From positions 2,790,001 through 2,854,000 of the forward strand of contig NZ_CP017248.1 of the NCBI RefSeq assembly GCF_001735805.1: DNA of 64,000 bases. Reading direction: 5' to 3'. Numbering within the stretch: position 1 is the stretch's first letter; each line of letters opens with the position of its first letter. The DNA comes from Streptomyces fodineus (GTDB lineage: Bacteria > Actinomycetota > Actinomycetes > Streptomycetales > Streptomycetaceae). The notes under the pieces are model-generated. The model ran no database searches, was not told the DNA's origin, and saw only the letters and a program-made list of their open reading frames with translations. This document shows, piece after piece, positions 36,168 through 43,185 of this stretch. The translations under genes were made by a program, and so were the position numbers.

Positions 36168-36344
36168 ATGCCTCTCGGAACGATCGCCCTTTACAACGAC
36201 GCGGACGGTGTGGGCATCATCACCGCCGAGGACGGCGAACGGCGCCCGTTCTCCGGCATGGAGACGCAGACCACGCGTGAGGGTCAGCGGGTCCTTTTCG
36301 ATGTCGTCGGCGAGAAGGCGACGAACGTGATCGCCGTTCGGTGA
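36168..36344 (+). CDS. Small cold-shock-domain-like protein (58 aa)
   Basis: 58 aa, ATG with GGAGG 8 nt upstream. The sequence begins MPLGTIALYNDADGVGIIT, recalling the GTVKWFN-x(n)-GFGFI start of cold-shock domains but with Tyr/Asn and Val/Ile in place of the RNA-binding aromatics. It continues with EDGERRPFSGMETQTTREGQ and ends VLFDVVGEKATNVIAVR, matching the V-x-F-x-x-x-x-x-x-x-A-x-N-V end of CspA. It is about 10 residues shorter than a classical CspA. Because key aromatic RNP residues are missing, nucleic-acid binding is uncertain. It stands alone and converges on the XRE regulator gene. Confidence 0.7.
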   Translation: MPLGTIALYNDADGVGIITAEDGERRPFSGMETQTTREGQRVLFDVVGEKATNVIAVR

Positions 36345-36375
36345 CGGCCGTTCAGTGACGGGCCATTCAGTGGCG
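36333..36375. repeat. Three tandem near-repeats of about 14 bp
   Basis: Units GCCGTTCGGTGACG, GCCGTTCAGTGACGG and GCCATTCAGTGGCG run head to tail over the stop codon of the cold-shock-like gene and into the gap before the XRE regulator. Probably a small duplication; no function is assigned. Confidence 0.5.
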
Positions 36376-36394
36376 TTTATTCGATGACTGTCCG

Positions 36395-37189
36395 TCAGGC
36401 TCCTTCCGTCGCGGGCTCGTTCATGTAGGTGAGCAGCGTCTGGTCGGGGTCGTCCGGCAGGGTCAGTGTCTCCAGGCGCATGGTGAGCGTCCCGCGTACG
36501 GGATGGTGCACGGTCCGTGGTCCGTGCGGCCTGCGGCGGACCGTGCCGCTCGACCAGAGCCGGTGGAACCGGCCGCTGTCCCGGTCGAGTTCGTCGATGA
36601 GGGCGGTGAGGCCCGGGTCGTCGGGGTGCCGTGCCGCCGACACCCGCAGCGCGCTGACCACCTCCTCGGCCGTGGCGTCGTCGAAGCGGGGACGGCCGCC
36701 GCCGTCGTCGTCCGGTGCGAACACGAGCCGGGCGAAGTTGCGTTCCTCGGCCGGGCGGGCCGCGAAGTCGTCCAGAACGGCGGCCGCGGCCCCGTTCCAG
36801 GCCAGAACGTCCAGGCGGCGGCCCAGGACGACGGCCGGCGCGTCCCGCAGCTGCTCCATCAGCCGCCACAGCCCGGGGCGGACCCGTTGCGCCGCGGCCC
36901 GGCCGGAGTTGCGGCGCGGCGGGCGCACCAGGTGCCGTAAATAGGACCGTTCGTCGGGGTCCAGGCGGAGCGCGTCGGCGACCGAGTCGATCACGGCGTC
37001 CGACACATTACGGGTACGGCCCTGCTCCAGCCGGACGTAGTAGTCGACGCTGATGCCCGCCAGCAGGGCCAGCTCCTCGCGGCGCAGCCCCCGCACCCGG
37101 CGCCGGACCGGCCCCGCGGCCAGGCCCATGTCACCCGGGCTGAGCGCGGCTCGCCGGGTGCGGAGAAAGTTTCCCAGGTCGGATCCCAT
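36395..37189 (-). CDS. XRE-family regulator with MmyB-like ligand-binding domain
   Basis: 264 aa from the ATG at 37189. The N-terminal helix-turn-helix (LRREELALLAGISVDYYVRLEQGR, about residues 30-53) is the form found in the large Streptomyces HTH_31/MmyB group. The C-terminal part (WRLMEQLRDAPAVVLGRRLDV, WNGAAAAVL, NFARLVFAP, RFHRLWSSGTV) is the PAS-like MmyB ligand-binding domain, which in solved members holds a fatty-acid-like ligand. The gene is divergent from the aldo/keto reductase at 37394, with a palindrome at 37253 between them. Such pairs usually have the regulator control the adjacent oxidoreductase. Confidence 0.9.
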   Translation of the reverse strand: MGSDLGNFLRTRRAALSPGDMGLAAGPVRRRVRGLRREELALLAGISVDYYVRLEQGRTRNVSDAVIDSVADALRLDPDERSYLRHLVRPPRRNSGRAAAQRVRPGLWRLMEQLRDAPAVVLGRRLDVLAWNGAAAAVLDDFAARPAEERNFARLVFAPDDDGGGRPRFDDATAEEVVSALRVSAARHPDDPGLTALIDELDRDSGRFHRLWSSGTVRRRPHGPRTVHHPVRGTLTMRLETLTLPDDPDQTLLTYMNEPATEGA

Positions 37190-37252
37190 GACTCGAAGAC
37201 ACCTAACAACTATCAGACATCGAATACCTATCGCCAATCGTACCCCCCTGCG

Positions 37253-37269
37253 TGGTACTGCCGGTACCA
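37253..37269. promoter_or_regulatory. Candidate operator of the XRE regulator
   Basis: TGGTACTGCCGGTACCA: perfect 6-bp arms with a 5-nt spacer, in the 204-bp divergent region between the XRE regulator and the aldo/keto reductase. Confidence 0.45.
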
Positions 37270-37393
37270 GGAAGGCGAAACCTCTGGAAAGCCGGTCCGC
37301 CGGACGGCCTGGAGGGGGGACGCACCGGGCCTGGAAACCCGGCGCGCGGCACGGAGGATGGAGAGGCAGGCACATCTGACGAAAGGAGCCTCC

Positions 37394-38428
37394 GTGCGCT
37401 ACACCACCCTCGGGCGGACGGGCATCACGGTCAGCCGCATCGCTCTGGGCACGATGATGCTCGGAGCATGGGGCAACAAGGACCACGACGACGCCGTACG
37501 CCTCGTGCACACCGCGCTGGACGCCGGCGTCAACTTCGTCGACACGGCGGACATGTACTCGGCGGGAGAGTCCGAGCAGATCGTGGGCAGGGCCCTGAAG
37601 GGCCGTCGGGACGACGTGGTACTCGCGACCAAGGTGCACTTCCCGATGGGCGACGACCCCAACCGGCGCGGAAACTCCCGCCGTTGGATCCGGCGCGCGG
37701 TCGAGGACAGTCTGCGGCGGCTGGACACCGACCGCATCGACCTCTACCAGATCCACCGGCCGGACCCGACGACCGATCTCGACGAGACGCTGTCCGTCCT
37801 GTCCGACCTGGTCCGTGAGGGCAAGGTCCTCGCCATCGGCAGTTCCGACTTCCCCGCCGAGCAGCTCGTCGAGTCGCGGTGGATCGCCGAGCGGCGCGGC
37901 CATGTGCCCTTCCACACGGAACAGCCGCCGTACTCCGTCTTCATGCGCGGCATCGAGCGGGGCGTGCTGCCGACGGCCGAGCGTCACGGCGTGGGCGTGC
38001 TGACCTGGAGCCCGCTGGCCAGCGGCTGGCTGGCCGGGCGGTACCGGAAGCAGGCGCCGCTGGTCCTCAACGACTTCCGCCGCGACCTCATCGCCCACAA
38101 GTTCGACCAGACGCTTCCGGGCAACGTGCGCAAGTACGAGGTCGTCGAGGAGCTGGTCAAGCTCGCCGAGGAGGCCGGGCTGCCGCTGACCCATCTCGCG
38201 CTGGGCTTCGTCCTCGCGCACCGGGCCGTCGACAGCGCGATCATCGGCCCGCGGACCGTCGAGCAGCTGACCGACCTGCTGGCCGCGGCGGACGTGACCC
38301 TGGACGACGCCGTGCTGGACCGGATCGACGAACTGGTGCCGCCGGGCACCGACCTCAACCCGGCGGACGCCGACTACACCCCGCCGCACCTGGCGGACCC
38401 GGCGCTGCGCCGGCGGATCCAGGGGTGA
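37394..38428 (+). CDS. Aldo/keto reductase
   Basis: 344 aa from a GTG at 37394 with AAAGGAG 8 nt upstream. NADPH-dependent (alpha/beta)8 barrel: N-terminal YTTLGRTGITVSRIALGTMM, catalytic Asp/Tyr in VDTADMYSAGESE, Lys in VLATKVHF, His in IDLYQIHRPD, then WSPLASGWLAGRY and the C-terminal cofactor loop SAIIGPRTVEQLTDLLAA. All four catalytic residues are present. It is divergent from an XRE regulator and probably under its control. The substrate is unknown; it could be a carbonyl intermediate of the nearby polyketide block or a detoxification target. The zinc-ribbon protein gene follows 6 bp downstream. Confidence 0.92.
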   Translation: MRYTTLGRTGITVSRIALGTMMLGAWGNKDHDDAVRLVHTALDAGVNFVDTADMYSAGESEQIVGRALKGRRDDVVLATKVHFPMGDDPNRRGNSRRWIRRAVEDSLRRLDTDRIDLYQIHRPDPTTDLDETLSVLSDLVREGKVLAIGSSDFPAEQLVESRWIAERRGHVPFHTEQPPYSVFMRGIERGVLPTAERHGVGVLTWSPLASGWLAGRYRKQAPLVLNDFRRDLIAHKFDQTLPGNVRKYEVVEELVKLAEEAGLPLTHLALGFVLAHRAVDSAIIGPRTVEQLTDLLAAADVTLDDAVLDRIDELVPPGTDLNPADADYTPPHLADPALRRRIQG

Positions 38429-38434
38429 CCGGGG

Positions 38435-38884
38435 ATGCCGGGGCCCGCCGTCCTGGAGGGGATGGTCTGGTGCGCCGGCTGCGGTGAACCACTGCGTCAT
38501 GTGCCGGCGCCGTCCCCCGGGTACCGCTGTCCGGCCGGGTGCCGTCCGCCCGTTCCCGCGGACGCCCTGGAGGGGCAGGTGGGCCGGGCGGTGCTGGCAC
38601 GGATGTGGACCCCGGGCACGCTGGCGCGGCTGGCCGAGGCGCAGCGGCTCCTGGACGGGCTCGGTTACCGCAGCCGCATCCGGGTGCCGGTGTCGCTCGA
38701 GCACGCCGTGCACCAGTGGGAGCACGAGTACGACCGGGCCCTGCGGCGCGCTCTCGTCCAGGAGGCGCTGGCCTTCGCCCTGCGTCTGGTCGTGGCGCGC
38801 CCGGATTCCGGCGAGGACCTATGTTTCGCCTGGCGTCGGCCGTCGGGGGATCCGGCCGCTCGGGCATCTGAGGCAGAATGGTGA
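38435..38884 (+). CDS. Small zinc-ribbon protein, possible recombinase remnant
   Basis: 149 aa, beginning 6 bp after the aldo/keto reductase stop. Four Cys in VWCAGCGEPLRH and YRCPAGC (residues about 13-36) make a zinc beta-ribbon like the one in large serine recombinases, followed by a helical stretch (ALEGQVGRAVLARMW, LEHAVHQWEHEYDRALRRALVQEAL) and an Arg-rich end. No catalytic recombinase domain is present. It may be a degraded piece of an integrase or an independent small regulator. Codon use is normal for the genome, and start choice is uncertain because no strong ribosome site precedes the ATG. Confidence 0.55.
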   Translation: MPGPAVLEGMVWCAGCGEPLRHVPAPSPGYRCPAGCRPPVPADALEGQVGRAVLARMWTPGTLARLAEAQRLLDGLGYRSRIRVPVSLEHAVHQWEHEYDRALRRALVQEALAFALRLVVARPDSGEDLCFAWRRPSGDPAARASEAEW

Positions 38885-38918
38885 GCAGATGCCGTATCCC
38901 CATCAGGAACCTGTGACT

Positions 38919-39380
38919 ATGCTGTCCCCCATGGGGACGGCAGAAGAGCGTATCGGGCACCGCATCAAGCGCGTGGAGCAGGAAGTGACCGCCGCCAAGC
39001 ATGCGGCCCTGCGTCCCTTCAAGATCAATGTGCCGCAGTACAACGTACTGCTGGCCCTGTCGCTGGAGCCGGGTCTGTCCGGTGCGGCGCTGGCCAGGCG
39101 CGGCATGGTCACACCGCAGACCATGTCGTCGGTGCTGTCGACCCTGGAAGGGCGCGGCCTGGTGGAGCGGCGGCCGCATCCCATCCACAGCCACATCCTC
39201 GAGGCGCGCCTGACGCGCAGCGGGGGCGCGCTGCTGCGGCGGGCCGACGCCGCGGTCGCCCAGGTGGAGTCGCTCCTGGACGACTGCTTCACGCCGGAGG
39301 AGGCCCGGATCCTCTTCGCCCAACTGGACCGCTGTTCCGAGAAGTTGTCGGGGTGGAAGCCGGACAGCGCCAAGAAGTGA
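38919..39380 (+). CDS. MarR-family transcriptional regulator
   Basis: 153 aa from the ATG at 38919 (AGGAA about 10 nt upstream); ATGs at 38889 and 38931 are alternatives. Winged-helix core: NVPQYNVLLALSLEPGLSGAALARR, recognition helix VTPQTMSSVLSTLEGRGLVERR, wing HPIHSHILEARLT, and a C-terminal dimerisation helix (AQVESLLDDCFTPEEARILFAQLDR). MarR proteins often sense phenolic or quinone compounds. The next gene, an ABM-type monooxygenase, follows a terminator 129 bp downstream, so it is a plausible but separate target. Confidence 0.92.
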   Translation: MLSPMGTAEERIGHRIKRVEQEVTAAKHAALRPFKINVPQYNVLLALSLEPGLSGAALARRGMVTPQTMSSVLSTLEGRGLVERRPHPIHSHILEARLTRSGGALLRRADAAVAQVESLLDDCFTPEEARILFAQLDRCSEKLSGWKPDSAKK

Positions 39381-39418
39381 CGCGCGCCGTCACGGCACGC
39401 ACCCTCTCGACACCCTCG

Positions 39419-39441
39419 CGCCCCGGGCTCTGCCCGGGGCG
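39419..39441 (+). terminator. Terminator after the MarR gene
   Basis: GC-rich hairpin CCCCGGGC-TCT-GCCCGGGG extended by two pairs (39419-39441) and followed by TTT. Confidence 0.7.
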
Positions 39442-39508
39442 TTTCGCTGCACCGGCCGGGCACACGAGAGTGCGCCGGCCGGATCCTGCCGATCCCTGAG
39501 GAGTTTTC

Positions 39509-39814
39509 ATGTACACCGTTGCCGTGTCCTTCACCGTTCCGGCCGAGCGGCGGGCGGAGTTCGTCGCCGCCGCGCTGGAGGACGGCCGCCGCTCGCTCGC
39601 CGACGAACCGGGCACCCGGGCGTTCGACCTGATCGCGGACGCCGAGGACCCGGACCGCTTCTACCTGTACGAGGCCTACGACGACGAGGCGGCCTTCGAG
39701 GCACACTGCGCCGGCGAGCACTTCGCCCGGTTCTTCGCGGCCGTGAGCGACTGGGCCGAGGGTCCGACGTGGCTGGTGCGCGGCACTCGTGTGCCGGACC
39801 CCGTGGCCGGCTGA
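39509..39814 (+). CDS. ABM-family (antibiotic biosynthesis) monooxygenase
   Basis: 101 aa, ATG with GAGGAG upstream. Ferredoxin-like dimeric alpha/beta barrel fold of the ABM/YgiN family: YTVAVSFTVPAERRAEFVAAALEDGRRSLADEPGTRAFDL, then FYLYEAYDDEAAFEAHCAGEHFARFFAAV. These cofactor-free enzymes oxidise anthrone-like polyketides or quinols with O2. It lies next to a MarR regulator and within a block holding an aromatic-type PKS and a flavin monooxygenase, so an aromatic or quinol substrate is likely. A general quinol-detoxifying role is the alternative. Confidence 0.88.
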   Translation: MYTVAVSFTVPAERRAEFVAAALEDGRRSLADEPGTRAFDLIADAEDPDRFYLYEAYDDEAAFEAHCAGEHFARFFAAVSDWAEGPTWLVRGTRVPDPVAG

Positions 39815-39830
39815 CGCACAGGGCATGACG

Positions 39831-39861
39831 AAGGGGCGGCGGGCCTGGCCCGCCGCCCCTT
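39831..39861 (+). terminator. Strong terminator after the ABM gene
   Basis: Perfect 14-bp hairpin AAGGGGCGGCGGGC (39831-39844) with complement 39848-39861 and a 3-nt loop; it starts and ends in A/T pairs. Confidence 0.85.
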
Positions 39862-39912
39862 CTTGCCGCTGTCCGGAACTCACCCGGCGCCGCCCTCTCC
39901 TTACCCCTCTCT

Positions 39913-40110
39913 TTACCCTTCCTCTTGACCATGCGATCCCTTACTGCTGTAAGGGAGCGAAGGGTACGGGAGGAGCAGTCGTGCGGGATGCCGGACGGCG
40001 GCCCGCGGTGGGGCCGCCGCGCCGGGGGCATCGCCCAGCAGCCGCAGCTGCAGGGACAGTTCGGCCGCCTGCCGCAGCCCCGCACGCCGATGCGCCGTCC
40101 AGGCGCTCAT
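39913..40110 (-). CDS. Possible 65-aa small protein coupled to KASIII
   Basis: Its ATG overlaps the KASIII stop as ATGA (40110-40107), the mode used repeatedly by genes in this window. The first 35 residues (MSAWTAHRRAGLRQAAELSLQ, LRLLGDAPGAA) have GC-rich third positions; the last 25 look non-coding and cross a palindromic promoter element read on the other strand. It could be a truncated gene whose 5' end remains. I recognise no family. Confidence 0.3.
   Translation of the reverse strand: MSAWTAHRRAGLRQAAELSLQLRLLGDAPGAAAPPRAAVRHPARLLLPYPSLPYSSKGSHGQEEG
39925..39956 (+). promoter_or_regulatory. Promoter with an overlapping perfect palindrome
   Basis: TTGACC at 39925-39930 and TGTAAG at 39948-39953 (17-nt spacer) form a plausible rightward promoter. 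A perfect 8-bp inverted repeat, TCCCTTACTGCTGTAAGGGA (39937-39956), covers its -10 element as a repressor site would. No clear rightward gene follows, since KASIII lies on the other strand. Confidence 0.45.
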
Positions 40111-41141
40111 CGTGCGGCCGCCAGTGCGGGCTCGGCCCGGCGGGCATGGGCGGTGGGTCCCCAGTGGGCGAGCACCGCGCCCACGGTCATCCCGCCGCCG
40201 AAGCCGGCCATGAGCACCGTGTCGCCGTCAGCGAAGGCGCCCTGCCGGTGCGCGAGGTCGAGCGTCACGGGCACGGAGGCCGAACCGGTGTTGCCGAACC
40301 GTTCCAGCGCCAGATGCATGGTCGCCGCCGGCAACCCGATCGCCGGCCACACCTCCCCCAGCATCACGCCGTTGGCCTGGTGCGGCACGAAGTGCGCCAC
40401 GTCCTCGCGCCGCACCCCGGCACGGGCCAGCAGTTCGTGCAGCGCACCGGGCAGATGCTCCTGCACGAACGACCGGACACCGCGGCCGTCCATCCGGAAG
40501 AAGTGCGCGCCCTCCTTCAGGGTGCGCTCGTCGGCCGGCATCCGGCTGCCCCCGGCCGGCACGCTGATCAGCCGGTACTGGTCACCACGGGTGAGCAGCA
40601 GGGTGTCGCGGATCCCGGAGTGGTCCGGCACCGCGCCCAGCAGGACGGCTCCGGCGCCGTCGCCGAAGAGGATGGCGGTCTTGCGGTCGGAGTAGTCCAG
40701 GATCCGCGAGTAGATGTCGGCGCCGACGACCAGTGCGTAACGGCCGTCACCGGCCGTGCGCAGCAGCCGCTCGGCGACCGCGAGGGCGTACACGAAACCG
40801 CTGCACACCGCGTTGATGTCGAACGCGGCGGCGTTGTCCGCGCCGATCAGATGCTGGACGATGCTCGCGGTCGCCGGCTGCGGGTGGTCCGGCGTGGACG
40901 TGGCGAGCACGATGTACGCCACGTCCTCGGCATCGACCCCGGCCTGTTCCAGCGCGGCCCGTGCGGCGCGTGCCGCCAGGTCCGAGGTGGCGTCCCGGTC
41001 GTCGGCCCGGCGCCGCTCGCGTATGCCGGTCTTGCGCACGATCCACTCGTCCGTCACACCCGCCCCGCGGGCGATCTCCTCATTGGTGACGACCGACGTG
41101 GGCAGGTACGAGCCGGTCGCCACGATTCCGATGCGTGTCAT
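40107..41141 (-). CDS. KASIII (FabH)-like ketosynthase or acyltransferase
   Basis: 344 aa, ATG with GGGGAGGGAATCTG upstream. Thiolase fold with the full Cys-His-Asn set: C113 (DINAVCSGFVYAL), H254 (HFVPHQANGVM) and N284 (RFGNTGSASV). Start TRIGIVATGSYLPTSVVTNEEIA and GADIYSRILDYSDRKTAILFGDGAGAVLL are typical. The house-keeping fabH normally lies with fabD/acpP, not here, so this is a pathway copy. In clusters with orsellinic-type iterative PKSs (avilamycin, calicheamicin) a KASIII homologue moves the aromatic acyl group, and a PKS of that layout lies at 50113. In the present operon it follows AfsA and the HAD phosphatase, so priming of a beta-ketoacyl chain for AfsA is the other reading. Confidence 0.88.
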   Translation of the reverse strand: MTRIGIVATGSYLPTSVVTNEEIARGAGVTDEWIVRKTGIRERRRADDRDATSDLAARAARAALEQAGVDAEDVAYIVLATSTPDHPQPATASIVQHLIGADNAAAFDINAVCSGFVYALAVAERLLRTAGDGRYALVVGADIYSRILDYSDRKTAILFGDGAGAVLLGAVPDHSGIRDTLLLTRGDQYRLISVPAGGSRMPADERTLKEGAHFFRMDGRGVRSFVQEHLPGALHELLARAGVRREDVAHFVPHQANGVMLGEVWPAIGLPAATMHLALERFGNTGSASVPVTLDLAHRQGAFADGDTVLMAGFGGGMTVGAVLAHWGPTAHARRAEPALAAAR

Positions 41142-41226
41142 CAGATTCCCTCCCCTGTCATGACGGCCCGCCGGGTGCGGCCCGCCGGTGTGCCCGGTCG
41201 CCGCCCCGGACGGCCGCCGGCGGCCC

Positions 41227-41949
41227 TCACCGCGGCGCGCCCGTGAGCAGCCGCGCCCAGCCGTTCCTGCGCGCGTGGACGGCCAGTTCGACGTCGTCGC
41301 CGACGACGACCGGGCGGCCGACGGCCTGCAGCATGGGCACGTCGCTGATGTGATCGCCGTACGCGGAGCTGCGCGTCAGATCCACGCCCGCCACGGCGCC
41401 CGCGACGCGCACGGCGCGGCCCTTGGCGGCGCCGATCATCGGCACCAACACCTCGCCGGTGAGCTCCCCGCGCCGGATCACCGGGCGGGTGGCCAGCACA
41501 TGGTCCGCGCCGACGTCCTCGGCGACCGGTTCGAGACAGGCGAAGAAGGACCCGGAGACCAGCACGAGCAGCTGTCCCTCCTTGTGCAGTCGCCTGAGTT
41601 CCTCCTCCACCTGCGGCACGAACAGCCCGTCGGGGTCGTCCCGCCATTCGGCGAGGTACCAGCGCCGTCCCGACTCGGCGAGCCGGCGGGCGCTCTCCCC
41701 TCGGTAGAAGCCGTAGTAGCGGCGGTTGACCTCGCTGCGCGGCGCCCCCCGCAGGGCCGCGGCCTGCAGCTCGCCCGCCAGCCTCCGGTACGTGCTCTCC
41801 GGCTCGCCGCGCGAGCGCAGATGGAATTCGAGGAAGCGGAACATGCTCTTGACGCGGATGAGCGTCTCGTCCACGTCGCAGAACACGGCCGTCCTGGCCG
41901 TCCCGGTCGTGGCCACGCTCTCTCCGCCCGTACCCGTGCGGCCGGTCAC
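41227..41949 (-). CDS. HAD-superfamily phosphatase (HAD-IB type)
   Basis: 240 aa. The GTG at 41949 overlaps the AfsA-homologue stop as GTGA, so the two are translationally coupled (a GTG at 41916 with GGAGAG is the alternative). HAD motifs: D25-V-D27-E-T (VFCDVDETLI), LVSGSFF for motif II, a Lys in GAAKGRAVRV, and SSAYGDHISDVPML for motif IV. The alpha-helical cap between motifs I and II resembles SerB/HAD-IB phosphatases. In A-factor biosynthesis the AfsA product carries a phosphate that a phosphatase must remove; tight coupling to an AfsA homologue makes that role likely here. KASIII follows after 85 bp. Confidence 0.88.
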   Translation of the reverse strand: MTGRTGTGGESVATTGTARTAVFCDVDETLIRVKSMFRFLEFHLRSRGEPESTYRRLAGELQAAALRGAPRSEVNRRYYGFYRGESARRLAESGRRWYLAEWRDDPDGLFVPQVEEELRRLHKEGQLLVLVSGSFFACLEPVAEDVGADHVLATRPVIRRGELTGEVLVPMIGAAKGRAVRVAGAVAGVDLTRSSAYGDHISDVPMLQAVGRPVVVGDDVELAVHARRNGWARLLTGAPR

Positions 41950-43022
41950 GACGGCATCCGGCTGAGCGTGAAGGAGAAGACGCACAGCGGCTCGCCCTTC
42001 TGGGTGGCCTCGACCCGCACGGTGTGCGCGGGGCCCGCCGTGGCCGGTTCCCGTTCGGCCGGCAGTGCGCCGGCCAGGGTGTAGAGGGTCACCGAGCCGG
42101 CGGTCGGCACCGGCTCGGCGAGGTCGTCGACCCAGGCCGTGAGCACGGTTTCGTCCTCCAGCTCGCCGAAGCGGGTGAACCGCACGTCCAGATCGGTGAC
42201 GAACGTCTTCGCCGTGGCGATGCCCTGGACGTCCTGGGCGGCGAGCATGGCCAGCTGGCGGGCACCCTCGGCGATGACCATGCCGGGCAGATGGTCCTGC
42301 GGGTGGTCGAACAGACTGGCGTGGTGTGCGGGGATGCGCAGCAGCGCCTGGGCCACGCTGTCGGTGACCGCCGCGTCCACGAGGACGACGTTGTCCGGAT
42401 TGGCGCGGCCGACCAGGTGCGGCGGCACCGGTGTCCCGGGTGTACCGACGGGGTACGTCGCGGAGGACGGCAGTGCCAGTCCGTCACGGTTGTTGAGCCG
42501 CAGGGTGATGTATCCGGTGGGGGTCTTGAAACGCAGCCCGACGGCGGCCTCGCCCACGGCACGGCCGTCGGCGGTGGTCAGCGCGAGCACGTAGTCGAGC
42601 CCGGTGACCCGTCCTTCGCGTTCCTTGCGGCTGGTGATCCGCACCTCCATCGCCAGAGAGAGCGGGGAGGCCCCCACGACGAGCGTGGCCGGGTGGTCCA
42701 GCCGCAGGCCCAGGTGCGTGAGGATGAACTTGTTGTCGGCGGGCACCCCGAAGAACCGGTGGGCGCCGGCGAGCGCGGCCTGGCGGCATGTCTCCAGGAT
42801 GAGCAGCGGGTCGTAGCCGGCGGGGCGCAGCAGGTGGTCGCCGTAGTAGGCGTGGGAACGCGGCAGCTGGGCGCCTGCCGCGTAGCGCTCGTCGTCGACG
42901 GGCCGCAGGTCGGTCAGGAACACCTCGCCCAGGGCGTCCCGGTGGACCAGCGAGCGGTCCACGGTGCGGGTGTAGTCCAGGGGCGGTATGCCCTGCGTCG
43001 CTATGTCGGGAGCAGTCGTCAT
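41946..43022 (-). CDS. AfsA-like gamma-butyrolactone/butenolide synthase
   Basis: 358 aa from the ATG at 43022 (AGGAA upstream). Two tandem A-factor hot-dog repeats: VDRSLVHRDALGEVFLTD with HAYYGDHLLRPAGYDPLLILETCRQAA in the first, and DAAVTDSVAQALLRIPAHHASLFDHPQDHLPGMVIAEGARQLA in the second. The RSLVHR and DHxPGM-xx-EGARQ motifs are those of AfsA proteins. AfsA joins a beta-ketoacyl chain from a carrier protein to dihydroxyacetone phosphate on the way to gamma-butyrolactones. The downstream HAD phosphatase overlaps by 4 nt. No typical butyrolactone receptor (ArpA-like) gene is adjacent; the TetR at 54288 is a distant candidate. A terminator at 43106 separates it from the aldo/keto reductase upstream. 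Confidence 0.9.
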   Translation of the reverse strand: MTTAPDIATQGIPPLDYTRTVDRSLVHRDALGEVFLTDLRPVDDERYAAGAQLPRSHAYYGDHLLRPAGYDPLLILETCRQAALAGAHRFFGVPADNKFILTHLGLRLDHPATLVVGASPLSLAMEVRITSRKEREGRVTGLDYVLALTTADGRAVGEAAVGLRFKTPTGYITLRLNNRDGLALPSSATYPVGTPGTPVPPHLVGRANPDNVVLVDAAVTDSVAQALLRIPAHHASLFDHPQDHLPGMVIAEGARQLAMLAAQDVQGIATAKTFVTDLDVRFTRFGELEDETVLTAWVDDLAEPVPTAGSVTLYTLAGALPAEREPATAGPAHTVRVEATQKGEPLCVFSFTLSRMPS

Positions 43023-43105
43023 GGATTCCTGTCTTTCTGTCGCGGATGGTGCTTCCTGCTCTGTGTCGTGCTGGTCGGTGCGGACTTCGGGGCGGCACCA
43101 CACAG

Positions 43106-43138
43106 GCGGAGGGACGACTGCACGAGTCGTCCCTCCGC
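43106..43138 (-). terminator. Strong terminator between aldo/keto reductase and AfsA-like genes
   Basis: Perfect 14-bp stem (GCGGAGGGACGACT at 43106-43119, complement 43125-43138) with a 5-nt loop, 47 bp after the reductase stop in the leftward direction. Confidence 0.85.
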
Positions 43139-43185
43139 GGTGGTGCCGGGTGCGCGGTACTCGCCGGATGGGACCGCTGCGCGTG

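Noticed and set aside
36395..38725. 776-aa leftward protein covering the aldo/keto reductase
   Set aside because: Only the 36395-37189 part is a protein (XRE regulator); the rest is antisense to the reductase.
40107..41141. House-keeping FabH of fatty-acid synthesis
   Set aside because: No fabD, acpP or fabF neighbours; it sits in an AfsA/HAD operon in an aromatic polyketide block.
39789..41246. 485-aa + strand protein downstream of the palindromic promoter
   Set aside because: Composition is that of an antisense frame to KASIII; no recognisable domain.
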